The translations under genes were made by a program, and so were the position numbers. A stretch of DNA of 64,000 bases from Bacillota bacterium (lineage in GTDB: Bacteria; Bacillota; Clostridia; Oscillospirales; Acutalibacteraceae). Positions 42,677 through 51,084 of this stretch are shown here, piece by piece. Positions within the stretch are counted from its first letter, which is position 1, and the number at the start of each line of letters is the position of its first letter. The DNA is taken from assembly GCA_023410445.1 (NCBI GenBank), contig JAEYPT010000008.1, positions 186,001 to 250,000 of the forward strand, read 5' to 3'. The notes under the pieces were generated by a model that made no database searches, was not told where the DNA came from, and saw only the letters and a program-made list of their open reading frames with translations.

Positions 42677-43668
42677 CGGACGACACCGGAATGTTCCAGC
42701 ACGCCGTTTTCGGCGTGCCGGACCCTTCAGAAGGTTACACAACGGATGATAACGCGAGGGCGCTGATTATGGCCGCCCTCCTTTATGAAAAAACAAGAGA
42801 CCCGAAATATGAAACTCTTATGCTGCGCTATCTGAGTTTTCTTTTTTTTGCGCAAAAAGGCGGATGGTTCCGTAATTTTATGAATTACGACCGCAGCTTT
42901 TCGGAAAAAAGGGGCTCGGAAGACTGTTTCGGGCGCTGCATCTGCGCTCTCGGTTATGTTGTTTCCAAAGGTGAACTCCCGGCGGACGTGCGCAAGGCTG
43001 CGGAGAAGTTGCTCCACCGCGTCTACCAGAACTGCTCCAGCCTTTCAAGCATTCGGGGCAAAGCTTATTCCCTGGTAGGTCTTGCCCTGTGGAACAGGGA
43101 CGACGCAAAAAACTTTGTGCGGATGCTCGGTGATTCGATCATTGATACATACGCACAGTCCCGCAGGGAAGACTGGCGCTGGTATGAAGCCGAAATGACC
43201 TACTGCAACGCGATTCTTCCCCATGCCATGCTCTGCACGTATGAATTGTTCCTGGAAAAACAGATTCTGGGCACCGCCTTGGTAAGCCTTGATTTTCTGC
43301 TGGAATCCACCGTACGGAACGGCCGCTTCAAACCCATCGGCTGCAAAGGCTGGTATCAGCGCGGCGGCGAGCCCGCGGAATTCGACGAGCAGCCCGTAGA
43401 GGCCTGCAGTACGCTTCTGGCCTGCCTGAAGGCCTATCGGCTGACCGGCAACGCAAAGTACCGGGACTGCGCCGAACAGTGCCTGCAGTGGTACCACGGC
43501 GCGAACTCCGCCGGTCTTTCCCTCATCAGCCGGGAAACCGGAGGATGCTGCGACGGAATCACCAAACGCGGCATCAATCAGAACGAAGGAGCAGAAAGTA
43601 TCGTCTGCTACATTATCGCCACTCTGGAAGGGGAAAAGGAAAACCTTCGCACGGAGCGGCAGCACTGA
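42637..43668 (+). CDS. (alpha/alpha)6-barrel protein linked to GT4/GH130 clusters
   Basis: Protein of 343 residues, probably an alpha/alpha-toroid of glycoside hydrolase type, without signal peptide. Recognisable blocks are GVPDPSEGYTTDDNARAL (about 26-43), CFGRCICALGYVV, EDWRWYEAEMTYCNAILPHAML (about 181-202), FDEQPVEACSTLLACL and NQNEGAESIVCYI. I know the TTDDNARAL pattern from uncharacterised proteins, or C-terminal domains fused to GT4 enzymes, in mannoside clusters; I cannot name a proven reaction. Translation begins within the GT4 gene behind AAAGGA. It may trim or transfer the glycan made by the operon. Confidence 0.7.
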   Translation: MAIPTDDRYIFRMTDDTGMFQHAVFGVPDPSEGYTTDDNARALIMAALLYEKTRDPKYETLMLRYLSFLFFAQKGGWFRNFMNYDRSFSEKRGSEDCFGRCICALGYVVSKGELPADVRKAAEKLLHRVYQNCSSLSSIRGKAYSLVGLALWNRDDAKNFVRMLGDSIIDTYAQSRREDWRWYEAEMTYCNAILPHAMLCTYELFLEKQILGTALVSLDFLLESTVRNGRFKPIGCKGWYQRGGEPAEFDEQPVEACSTLLACLKAYRLTGNAKYRDCAEQCLQWYHGANSAGLSLISRETGGCCDGITKRGINQNEGAESIVCYIIATLEGEKENLRTERQH

Positions 43669-43669
43669 T

Positions 43670-44302
43670 TCAGTTGGTTATTTTTGCCCGCAGAAGATTC
43701 AGCCCGAGCCCGATGAAAATGACGCCGGATATCTTATTCATCAGAAGCTCGGACCCCGCCCTCTTCTTCAGAAATGTCAGCAGGAAAGATGCGGCCACAG
43801 CCAGAAACGTATCCCAGAGAGTCCCCGTCACGAAAAACGTGAACCCGAGAAGCAGGAACGGGAGCGGCCCGAACGGGTTTCCGGGATTGATAAACTGCGG
43901 AATATAGGCAAGGAAAAACAGTGCAACCTTCGGGTTGAACACATTGGTCATGACACCCTGCAGGTAAACGCGAAGTCCGCCTTCGCTTCCGCCCTTCTGC
44001 TCCGTCAGAGAGGACGACTTGGAGAGGATCGACCGAATTCCGAGGTAAACCAGATACCCCGCCCCCAGAAGCTTTACGATGTTAAATGCCAGGGCGGACT
44101 TTGCAAGAATAATCGAAAGCCCAAAGGCCGCCAGAGTCGTATGAAACAGGCATCCTGTGGAAATTCCGAGAGCGGATAAAATCCCGGCTTTTCGGCCTTT
44201 TGCCATGCTGGTACCCAGTATGTACATGGTATCTGCACCGGGCGTCAGATTCAAAATAATTCCGGAAATTACAAAAAGTCCATAATTTACGATTCCGAAC
44301 AA
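43670..44302 (-). CDS. LysE/RhtB family exporter
   Basis: Inner-membrane amino-acid exporter of 210 residues with six predicted helices. The N-terminal NLTPGADTMYILGTSMAKGRKAGILSALGISTG is the LysE family signature; VFNPKVALFFLAYIPQFI is the second conserved loop. The start is a TTG with GGGGGGAAT about 7 bases upstream. It converges end to end with the preceding operon (2 bases apart) and I find no clear terminator between them. Substrate unknown. Confidence 0.9.
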   Translation of the reverse strand: MFGIVNYGLFVISGIILNLTPGADTMYILGTSMAKGRKAGILSALGISTGCLFHTTLAAFGLSIILAKSALAFNIVKLLGAGYLVYLGIRSILSKSSSLTEQKGGSEGGLRVYLQGVMTNVFNPKVALFFLAYIPQFINPGNPFGPLPFLLLGFTFFVTGTLWDTFLAVAASFLLTFLKKRAGSELLMNKISGVIFIGLGLNLLRAKITN

Positions 44303-44440
44303 AGCTATTCCCCCCTGCCAGAATTTAGACTAATTCTATTCCTTCCTTTGATATGGTTCAAGAATCAAACAAACCGGTCTTTCTGTAGTTTCGATTTGAA
44401 TTTTGTGGAAAAGGCAAATAGCAGCCCAAAAGACGAATAC

Positions 44441-44480
44441 AAAAGAGACTGCCGCAAACAACAGCGGCAGTCTCTTTTTT
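44441..44480. terminator. Terminator of the NYN-domain gene
   Basis: AAAAGAGACTGCCGC pairs exactly with GCGGCAGTCTCTTTT around an 8-base loop, at the stop codon of the gene ending at 44480. The 137 bases between it and the LysE gene hold nothing I recognise. Confidence 0.8.
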
Positions 44481-45244
44481 CAGGGCTTTGTACGCCCTTT
44501 TTCCTTGACATAAATCAGGTTGACACGCCCGTCTTTCCCATGAATGGAGCGGATCTCAAAGATCTTCAGAGAATTGAGGAAAGGCGTCAGCTTCCGGAAC
44601 CCGTAATTGCGCACGTCAAAATCCGGGTACCGTTTCGTCAGAATATTGCCGACGTCACCGAGCGAAGCCCAGCCGTCGTCATCGGACGTTTCGTCCACAA
44701 TCGTAAGGACCGCATTCCGCACCGCATCCATGGACGTGTGGTCCATCCCCGCGATCGCGGCAGGCGCGCTGGCATCCGCCGCACGGCTTTCCGGAATCGT
44801 CTTCTGGGTCTGGGCAAGCACCTCAAGGTATTTGAACTTATTGCAGGCGGCAATAAAGGGGTTCGGCGTCTTTTTTTCGCCCATACCGACCACGACCATG
44901 CCGGATTCCCGCAGCCGGGAAGCAAGGCGGGTGAAATCGCTGTCGCTGGAAACGATACAGAACCCTTCGATATTTTTCGAGTACAGAATGTCCATGGCGT
45001 CGATGATCATGGCGGAATCTGTCGCGTTTTTCCCGGTTGTGTAGCCGTACTGCTGAATCGGCGTGATGGAATTATCAAGCAGAACATTTTTCCAAGAACC
45101 CATCGCCGATTTTGTCCAATCCCCGTAAATCCGCTTGATCGTTGCAACCCCGTCGTTGGAAATCTCATCCAGAATAAATTTCACATATTTTTCTGATACA
45201 TTATCTGCATCAATCAATACGGCAAAGCGCTTTTCATCTGTCAT
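44480..45244 (-). CDS. NYN (PIN-like) domain protein with C-terminal LOTUS/OST-HTH domain
   Basis: Putative ribonuclease of 254 residues. The N-terminal NYN domain (about 1-150) has the acidic active-site set: FAVLIDADNVSEKY (Asp-x-Asp-Asn), NATDSAMIIDAMDILY and CIVSSDSDFTRLASRL, a LabA/DUF88-type arrangement. After a linker, residues about 170-245 form an OST-HTH/LOTUS RNA-binding domain (GWASLGDVGNILTKRYPDFDVRNYGFRKLTPFLNSL). The start MTDEKRF has GAGGTG upstream. It stands alone; the RNA target is unknown. Confidence 0.85.
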   Translation of the reverse strand: MTDEKRFAVLIDADNVSEKYVKFILDEISNDGVATIKRIYGDWTKSAMGSWKNVLLDNSITPIQQYGYTTGKNATDSAMIIDAMDILYSKNIEGFCIVSSDSDFTRLASRLRESGMVVVGMGEKKTPNPFIAACNKFKYLEVLAQTQKTIPESRAADASAPAAIAGMDHTSMDAVRNAVLTIVDETSDDDGWASLGDVGNILTKRYPDFDVRNYGFRKLTPFLNSLKIFEIRSIHGKDGRVNLIYVKEKGRTKP

Positions 45245-45303
45245 AAACACACCTCAGGCCGTTTGTTACAGAATCTTTTCAAAATACTCTCCCCTGTTCT
45301 GAA

Positions 45304-47199
45304 TCACTGAGCCAACAGATCGGTCTTTTCCGCGTGACCGGAGTACGTTGGGACAAGATGGTGGACAACTTCCAGCATCTTCACGTTATCCACTCCGGCT
45401 ACCCCGCGGAGCGACTCAATATCCTGCAGGAAGGTGTCCTCTCGGAACTGAATCGGCGTGCCGATGTAAATGAGCTCATGGGAAGTCTTCCGGCAGCCGC
45501 CCTCGCTGTCGAGCAGAAGCTCTTCATACAGCTTCTCCCCCGGACGCAAACCGGTATACTGAATCTTGATATCGACATCCGGCTCCAAACCGGAAAGCCG
45601 GATCAGATTGCGGGCAAGGTCTACAATCTTCACGGGCTTGCCCATATCGAGCACAAAAATTTCCCCGCCCTTTGCCATGCCGCCCGCCTGAATGACAAGG
45701 CGAGCCGCTTCCGGAATCGTCATGAAAAAGCGGACAATATCCGGGTGCGTGACGGTCACAGGGCCGCCCTCGGCAATCTGCTGCTTAAAGAGAGGAATTA
45801 CGCTACCACTGCTGCCCAAAACATTGCCGAAACGGACCGCTACAAAATCGGTAGCCTTGCTGTGGCGGCTGTAGTACTGAACAATCAGCTCGCAGATGCG
45901 CTTGGTTGCCCCCATGATATTGGTCGGGTTAACCGCTTTGTCCGTAGAAATAAGCACCATACGCTTAACGCCAAATTTATCGCAGGCCTGCGCAACGTTC
46001 AGCGTGCCGAACACATTGTTTTTCACGGCTTCGCCGGGGCTGAGCTCCATGAGCGGAACATGCTTGTGAGCAGCCGCGTGAAACACGACATCCGGTCGGA
46101 AAACGGAAAACACATGATCGATACGGCTCCGATCGCGCACCGAGCCGATAATAACTTCCATATTGAGTTTCGGGAAGCGGCGGAGCAGCTCGTTCTGAAG
46201 CTCATAGGCGTTGTTTTCGTAAATTTCAAGGACAATCAGCTTTCTCGGGTGGAAACAGGCGATCTGACGGCAGAGTTCACTCCCGATGGAGCCGCCCCCT
46301 CCCGTCACCAGAATCGTACGATCTTCCAGGTAACCGCTGATTTCTTCCACATTCAGGCGGATTTCGTCCCGTCCCAACAGATCGGTGATGCTCACATCAC
46401 GCACCTTGAGGGGATCCGCGCTCTCTTCCAGAATTTCATAAAGCGCAGGGACGGTTTTCAGCTTGCAGCCCGTTTCCGTGCAGATTCGGATAATATCCTG
46501 CTTGTCTTCGTTTGTAGCGGTCGCAATGGCGAGAATAATCTGGTCAATGCCGTAACGGTCCGCCATTTTAATGATGCTTTCCCGTCCTCCGGCGACTTTC
46601 ACGCCGTGAATCCGCGTGCCGCGCTTCGTCTTATCGTCGTCGATCGCCACGACCGGAAGCCCCTTGGACTGAGGAGCCGACTTCAAATCCTTAATGACCA
46701 TGGAACCCATCTCGCCCGCGCCGACCACCATGATGCGGTTGGATTCGGCCGCGCCCTGACTGGCCAGACGCTTGCGCTCCATCCGCCGGGCGAACCGGAA
46801 GCTGAAACGGGAAACCCCGACAAGGAACAGGGTCAGAAGCCACCCCATGACGTAGACGGTATTCGGAAACCGGTAAACGGACAGTGCCCACGGAAAAAAA
46901 GTATAGCCGAGAACGGTCACAAGTATACAGGCTGTCGTCGTCCCGTAAAAGATTTGAAGGAGCTCGTCCAGACCGGCAAACTGCCACATGGTGCTGTAAA
47001 AGCGGAACAGGGCGAAAACAGCAAGGCAAAGGAGCGTCATCCATGGGATGCACGCTTTAAAGGACAGAACGTCCAGAAACGGAACATGATTTCCATTGTA
47101 GCGGAGGATGAACGCAACCCAATAGCTGAAAAAGACGCATACCGCGTCTACGAATACCTGCGGGATCAAAACCTTATAGTTAACGCGCTTATTTGACAT
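45304..47199 (-). CDS. Membrane-bound nucleoside-diphosphate-sugar dehydratase/epimerase (CapD/PglF-like)
   Basis: Polysaccharide-biosynthesis enzyme of about 631 residues. Four N-terminal membrane helices (about 10-125) precede a Rossmann CoA-binding-like domain (GAGEMGSMVIKDL) and the C-terminal SDR domain with TGGGGSIGSELCRQIACF and DKAVNPTNIMGATKRICE. The usual catalytic YxxxK is MGATK, as in PglF/CapD-type 4,6-dehydratases. These make 4-keto-6-deoxy UDP-GlcNAc for surface glycans. The start MSNKRVNYKV has TTGGAG upstream. A palindrome lies in the leader. Confidence 0.9.
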   Translation of the reverse strand: MSNKRVNYKVLIPQVFVDAVCVFFSYWVAFILRYNGNHVPFLDVLSFKACIPWMTLLCLAVFALFRFYSTMWQFAGLDELLQIFYGTTTACILVTVLGYTFFPWALSVYRFPNTVYVMGWLLTLFLVGVSRFSFRFARRMERKRLASQGAAESNRIMVVGAGEMGSMVIKDLKSAPQSKGLPVVAIDDDKTKRGTRIHGVKVAGGRESIIKMADRYGIDQIILAIATATNEDKQDIIRICTETGCKLKTVPALYEILEESADPLKVRDVSITDLLGRDEIRLNVEEISGYLEDRTILVTGGGGSIGSELCRQIACFHPRKLIVLEIYENNAYELQNELLRRFPKLNMEVIIGSVRDRSRIDHVFSVFRPDVVFHAAAHKHVPLMELSPGEAVKNNVFGTLNVAQACDKFGVKRMVLISTDKAVNPTNIMGATKRICELIVQYYSRHSKATDFVAVRFGNVLGSSGSVIPLFKQQIAEGGPVTVTHPDIVRFFMTIPEAARLVIQAGGMAKGGEIFVLDMGKPVKIVDLARNLIRLSGLEPDVDIKIQYTGLRPGEKLYEELLLDSEGGCRKTSHELIYIGTPIQFREDTFLQDIESLRGVAGVDNVKMLEVVHHLVPTYSGHAEKTDLLAQ

Positions 47200-47215
47200 A
47201 TTATTACTCCAATTC

Positions 47216-47229
47216 GAACAATATTGCTC
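47216..47229. promoter_or_regulatory. Palindrome before the NDP-sugar dehydratase gene
   Basis: GAACAATATTGCTC is a 14-bp palindrome with one mismatched pair, between a TATACT -10-like box (about 47234) and the ribosome site. A repressor operator is possible; I cannot name the regulator. Confidence 0.4.
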
Positions 47230-47320
47230 AACTAGTATAGCACAAACCTTTGGCGAAATAAACAGGAACATTTCCGAATCAGAATTAATTTAGCGGAAAC
47301 ATTGAAAAAAACGCAGTTTT

Positions 47321-47932
47321 TTATTGAATTCGGACCACCTGAAGAGGAGGTCCGGCCACCACATAAGTCACATCGGCGTAGCGCGACGCCTCCTCCGGAT
47401 CGTGCGTAATGAAAAGCCGCAAGCGGGCCTCCGTCTTTACCAAAAGCAATTCCGCCATCCGGTCTCGGTTTTCGGAATCCAGCCTCTGAAACGGCTCGTC
47501 CAAAAGAAGTAGATCCCCGTGAAACGCCAAGGCACGTGCAAGGGCAACCCTGCGCCGCATGCCTCCACTGAGCTGAGCGGGCAGCTTCTCCCCCTCACCG
47601 CCGAGGCCGACGCGTTCCAGCCAGAACTCCGCCTCGCGCAGGCGCTCCTGTTTCACACCCGAGAGCACGGCTGCGACGTTCTCCGCCGCGGTGAACCACG
47701 GAAGCAGCCGATCCTCCTGAAACACTACGGCGGTTTTGCTGTGCTCTAGTCCGGTGATGCGTCCGGAATCCAGATGTTCAACACCGGCAAGGCAGGAAAA
47801 AAGAGTCGTTTTTCCGCATCCGGAAGGACCGATCAGGCAGATGTTCCCGTGCTCCGGGAATCGGACGGAAAAATGGTCCAGCACGTTTCGGGCGCCCCAG
47901 CTTTTTGATGCATCCTGTATCTCAATCGGCAT
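47321..47932 (-). CDS. Nitrate/sulfonate-type ABC transporter ATP-binding protein
   Basis: ATPase of 203 residues, short for the SsuB/TauB group. Walker A GPSGCGKTTLF (about 35-45), signature LSGGMRRRVALARAL, Walker B LLLDEPFQRLD and ITHDPEEASRYAD are intact. The start MPIEIQ is chosen because GAGGT is just upstream; it overlaps the end of the permease gene slightly. Third gene of a binding protein-permease-ATPase operon. Confidence 0.88.
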   Translation of the reverse strand: MPIEIQDASKSWGARNVLDHFSVRFPEHGNICLIGPSGCGKTTLFSCLAGVEHLDSGRITGLEHSKTAVVFQEDRLLPWFTAAENVAAVLSGVKQERLREAEFWLERVGLGGEGEKLPAQLSGGMRRRVALARALAFHGDLLLLDEPFQRLDSENRDRMAELLLVKTEARLRLFITHDPEEASRYADVTYVVAGPPLQVVRIQ

Positions 47933-47940
47933 AATCGACC

Positions 47941-48726
47941 TCATTTCAGCTCGGCTGCAGCGGCATTCCGGCTGGAGCTCCTGATCAGATGTAAAACGGC
48001 GCGCTCCAAAAGGACGCTCAGCAGGATTACGACCGCCGTCCAGGCAAACAGACTTTCCGTGTCCAGATAAATTTTCGCGTCGTTGATATAGCCCCCGATG
48101 GAAAACGGAAGACTGGAAAGGACCTCAGCCGCAACCCCTGCCTTCCAGGAAAGACCCATTCCTGCCGCGCAGGCCGCCGTAAAGTATGGCCGTACGGACG
48201 GAAGATAAACCAGCCCGAGGGTTTTCCCCCTGCCGAACCGAAAGACCTTGGCCATTTGCAGCAGGTCAACGTCCGTTTTGCGTATCCCCTCGGTGATATT
48301 TTCCCAGACAATCGGCAAAACAACAACGGCCGTGGCAAACACGGGAACAAAGGGCGAGCGAATCCACACAAGGGCAAGAATGATAAAGGAAGCCACCGGG
48401 GTCGCCCTCATCACGCTGACGGCAGGCCGCAGCAATACCCGGGCTATTTCAAAGCGCGCAGTCAGCAGCGCAAAAAGCCCCCCGAATACAACGCCCGCGA
48501 AAAAGCCGGCGGTGATCCGCAGCAAAGATAAGACCACCGTCATCCAAAACGGACCTGTTCCGGCAAGCTGAAAAAGCCTTTCAAACGTTCCAACCGGAGA
48601 AGGCATCAGAATTTCCTGCCCCGTTCTCAGGTAGAGGAATTGCCATACGGCGAGCCAGAAGGCGGCCGCTAAAAGAATCCGAACGAACCGCGGAAAAGAG
48701 TTTTTACCTCTGATAATAGAAAGCAT
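47941..48726 (-). CDS. Nitrate/sulfonate-type ABC transporter permease
   Basis: Inner-membrane subunit of 261 residues with six helices, BPD_transp_1 fold. The start MLSIIRGKNS has GGAGGGAAG upstream and overlaps the 3' end of the binding-protein gene. The EAA-like loop for ATPase contact is MAKVFRFGRGKTLGLVYLPSVRPYF (about 160-184), followed by AACAAGMGLSWKAGVAAEVLS, a hallmark of SsuC/TauC relatives. Confidence 0.88.
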   Translation of the reverse strand: MLSIIRGKNSFPRFVRILLAAAFWLAVWQFLYLRTGQEILMPSPVGTFERLFQLAGTGPFWMTVVLSLLRITAGFFAGVVFGGLFALLTARFEIARVLLRPAVSVMRATPVASFIILALVWIRSPFVPVFATAVVVLPIVWENITEGIRKTDVDLLQMAKVFRFGRGKTLGLVYLPSVRPYFTAACAAGMGLSWKAGVAAEVLSSLPFSIGGYINDAKIYLDTESLFAWTAVVILLSVLLERAVLHLIRSSSRNAAAAELK

Positions 48727-49762
48727 CGTCCGGCAGCTTCCCTCCAACGGATTTCGGATCGGCAGCGGCAAGAATCTTCAGGAATCCGGAGACTTTTGTC
48801 TTCATTTCGCCTCCGTCGATAAAAACAATGCTGCAATTCGGAATCGCCTTCTGGGCGACCTGCTGATTCATAACACCGTATTTTCCGGAGAGCTCGGCCG
48901 CTTTTGCGGTATCGCTGTTTGCAAACGCCGCAGAAGCCTTGTATTCATCCAGAAAAGAATCCAGCGCCACTTTGTTTTTGTCTGCGAATTCCGAGCGAAC
49001 CACAAGGCAGCCCATCGTAAGCACACTGGAATCACCGGCCGCTTTTTTCCATTCGTCCGTCAGGTTCAGCGCAACCCGCACGCTTTTGTTTTTCATGAGG
49101 ACCTGTGTGACAAACGGTTCCGGCAGAACCGCGATTTTTGCCTTACCGGCGATCATTTCCGCAGCGAGAGCGGCATGCTCGGCGCGGTATTCGACCGAAA
49201 CGTCCTTCCCGGCGGTCAGGCCGTTCTTCGCAAGAATATAATTCAGGGCATATTCCGGAGTGGCGCCCTTCCCGGAGGCAGCCACGGTTTTCCCTTTCAG
49301 GTCGGCAACGCTTTTCACCGTATTCCCGTTTTCCAGCACAGAAAGAACGCCCAGGGTCGTGACTGCAGCCAGACGAATCTTCCCGCCTGTCTTTGCGGAA
49401 AGAACCGCCGCAAGATTGGTGGGGACCGCGGCGATGTCCGCCTCCCCCTTCACAAGCTTCGCCGTCACTTCGTCCGGTGAATTAAAAAGCGCAAACGTAT
49501 CCTTCCCGGCCGTTTTGTCCGCAGCACTGTCATCCATCAGCTTTACCATACTGAGCCCGGTAGGACCCTTCAGCGCAGCTACGTGAATCTCGGTCCTTTC
49601 CGCCGGAGCGGAGGATGAAACAGCTTGGTTGGAAGAAACGGCCCCGGAGGAACTGCCCGCAGGAGAAACAGACGAGGATGCAGCAGGCTGCCCGCATCCT
49701 GCGAGTGATAGTACCATCAGAGCCGAAATTGATACCGAAAAAATTCTCTTTTTAATATTCAT
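48704..49762 (-). CDS. ABC transporter substrate-binding lipoprotein (SsuA/NMT1-like)
   Basis: Binding protein of 352 residues. The lipoprotein signal ends at LSLAGCG (Cys 23), followed by a Ser/Ala-rich linker (about 27-57) and a periplasmic-binding fold of the NMT1/SsuA type (VHVAALKGPTGLSMVKL-like start, KGEADIAAVPTNLAAVL, VADLKGKTVAASGKGATPEYALNYIL). This superfamily serves sulfonates, nitrate, bicarbonate and thiamine precursors; nothing in the neighbourhood decides which. A TPP riboswitch was not found upstream. Confidence 0.85.
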   Translation of the reverse strand: MNIKKRIFSVSISALMVLSLAGCGQPAASSSVSPAGSSSGAVSSNQAVSSSAPAERTEIHVAALKGPTGLSMVKLMDDSAADKTAGKDTFALFNSPDEVTAKLVKGEADIAAVPTNLAAVLSAKTGGKIRLAAVTTLGVLSVLENGNTVKSVADLKGKTVAASGKGATPEYALNYILAKNGLTAGKDVSVEYRAEHAALAAEMIAGKAKIAVLPEPFVTQVLMKNKSVRVALNLTDEWKKAAGDSSVLTMGCLVVRSEFADKNKVALDSFLDEYKASAAFANSDTAKAAELSGKYGVMNQQVAQKAIPNCSIVFIDGGEMKTKVSGFLKILAAADPKSVGGKLPDDAFYYQR

Positions 49763-49893
49763 TCTTCAATCTCCCCATGCTATTGCAGGCTGCAATTGAA
49801 AAAACTTGTTCGCAGCCATTTTTAATCTTAATTTCAATCGTCACACGGCACACAAGAGCAGATACTCCGCAGGCCCTCTTGCGCCGGTAAAAA

Positions 49894-49919
49894 AGGGCGC
49901 CGGCCTTAGCCGGCGCCCA
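49894..49919. terminator. Terminator of the efp/CD1247 operon
   Basis: GGGCGCCGGC pairs with GCCGGCGCCC around a 4-base loop, with A runs before and after, so it is T-tailed on the minus strand directly beyond the stop at 49935. Confidence 0.8.
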
Positions 49920-49934
49920 AAAAAATGTACAGAT

Positions 49935-50381
49935 TCAGTCTTCTTCGTCCTGTGTACCTGAACGGTCGGCGGAGCCCTCTTCGTCAAAATCAAACTCGAG
50001 GGTCTCGCCGCAATTCGGACATTCCATCTGGCCGTTCTGAATAATATCTTCCGAAAGGCAAACCGTCTCATGACAATTCGGGCACGTTACCTCATAGCAG
50101 CAGCATTCGGCATCGTCGTCATCATCGGAGTCTTCCTCGTCGTCTTCGCTGTCTTCTCCGTCGTCGTAGAAATCATCCTCCAGCGAACCGAGGTCCTCGT
50201 CAACGGCGTCAAGCTGATCGGCCATATCGTTGACGTTGTCTTCCAGTTCGGACATGGACAGCGCAATATCATCCAGAAGATCAATAATTGCGTTCAGAAC
50301 TCTTACTTCCTTTTTGTTCTCATCCAGATCGAGACCTTCCGCAAGCCCCCGAATGTAGGATACCCGTTCCGTATTTTTCAT
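49935..50381 (-). CDS. CD1247-type acidic protein with zinc ribbon
   Basis: Protein of 148 residues in three parts: a conserved helical N-terminus (RVSYIRGLAEGLDLDENKKE then a heptad-like stretch, 1-75) that I know as the CD1247 N-terminal domain of Clostridia; a nearly pure Asp/Glu/Ser run (about 70-92); and a zinc ribbon with CPNC and CPNCGE (about 100-128) preceded by CCC. Function is unproven. The strong negative charge suggests interaction with a basic partner or RNA-binding protein. The ATG has GGGAGG upstream; it follows efp by 47 bases. Confidence 0.85.
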   Translation of the reverse strand: MKNTERVSYIRGLAEGLDLDENKKEVRVLNAIIDLLDDIALSMSELEDNVNDMADQLDAVDEDLGSLEDDFYDDGEDSEDDEEDSDDDDDAECCCYEVTCPNCHETVCLSEDIIQNGQMECPNCGETLEFDFDEEGSADRSGTQDEED

Positions 50382-50428
50382 GACTGTGCCTCCCTTATTT
50401 TTATTTTATTACCGTCTGATATTATCCG

Positions 50429-50986
50429 TTAAGCGCGCTCCATATATTCACCCGTGCGGGTGTCAATCCGGATTTTTTCGCCTTCATTGATAAATAGAGG
50501 AACCTTGATCTCCGCTCCCGTTTCCACGGTAGCCGGCTTTGTTGCATTCGTGGCGGTGTCGCCTTTGAATCCGGGATCAGTTTTGATGATCTGGAGCTCC
50601 ACGAAATTCGGCGGCTCTACTCCGAAAACATTGCCTTTATAGGAAAGAATCTTGCAGTCCATATTTTCTTTGACAAATTTAAAATTGTCGCCCAGCACGC
50701 CTTTGCTGATCGGAATCTGCTCAAAGGAATCGGGATCCATAAAATAATAAAGATCGCCGTCGCTGTAAAGGTACTGCATGTCCTTACGCTCAATAAACGC
50801 GGTCGGGAATTTATCGTTAGGGTTGAAGGTCCGCTCTACAACCGATCCGGTTATAACATTGCGGATTTTTGTGCGGACAAATGCCGCGCCCTTGCCCGGT
50901 TTCACGTGCTGAAATTCGATGATCGAAAACACGCTTCCGTCCATTTCAAATGTGGCGCCGTTCCTGAAATCACCTGCTGATATCAT
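50429..50986 (-). CDS. efp: Translation elongation factor P
   Basis: Rescues ribosomes stalled at proline stretches, 185 residues, three OB-like domains. KOW-like domain I has FQHVKPGKGAAFVRTKIRN, where the tip lysine (about residue 32, GKG) is the position modified in other bacteria; domain II has YLYSDGDLYYFMDPDSFEQ; domain III ends with KVPLFINEGEKIRIDTRTGEYMERA, the family signature. GGAGG lies upstream of ATG. No modification enzyme (epmA, ymfI) is nearby. Confidence 0.97.
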   Translation of the reverse strand: MISAGDFRNGATFEMDGSVFSIIEFQHVKPGKGAAFVRTKIRNVITGSVVERTFNPNDKFPTAFIERKDMQYLYSDGDLYYFMDPDSFEQIPISKGVLGDNFKFVKENMDCKILSYKGNVFGVEPPNFVELQIIKTDPGFKGDTATNATKPATVETGAEIKVPLFINEGEKIRIDTRTGEYMERA

Positions 50987-51084
50987 TGGTTTTAATCCTC
51001 CGTTTACTTTTTCCTTATCCTTAGTTTATAATATTATTTGCCATTTTTCAAGCGGAATTTCTTAAAATCAGGGTCCTGTTCCGC

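Noticed and set aside
45334..47196. Open frame of 620 codons on the plus strand across the NDP-sugar dehydratase gene
   Set aside because: Antisense shadow; the minus-strand frame has membrane helices and two nucleotide-binding motifs.
49763..49934. TPP or other riboswitch before the NMT1-like binding protein
   Set aside because: Only a simple GGCTGC/GCAGCC hairpin is present; the conserved TPP elements CTGAGA and ACCTGATC are missing.
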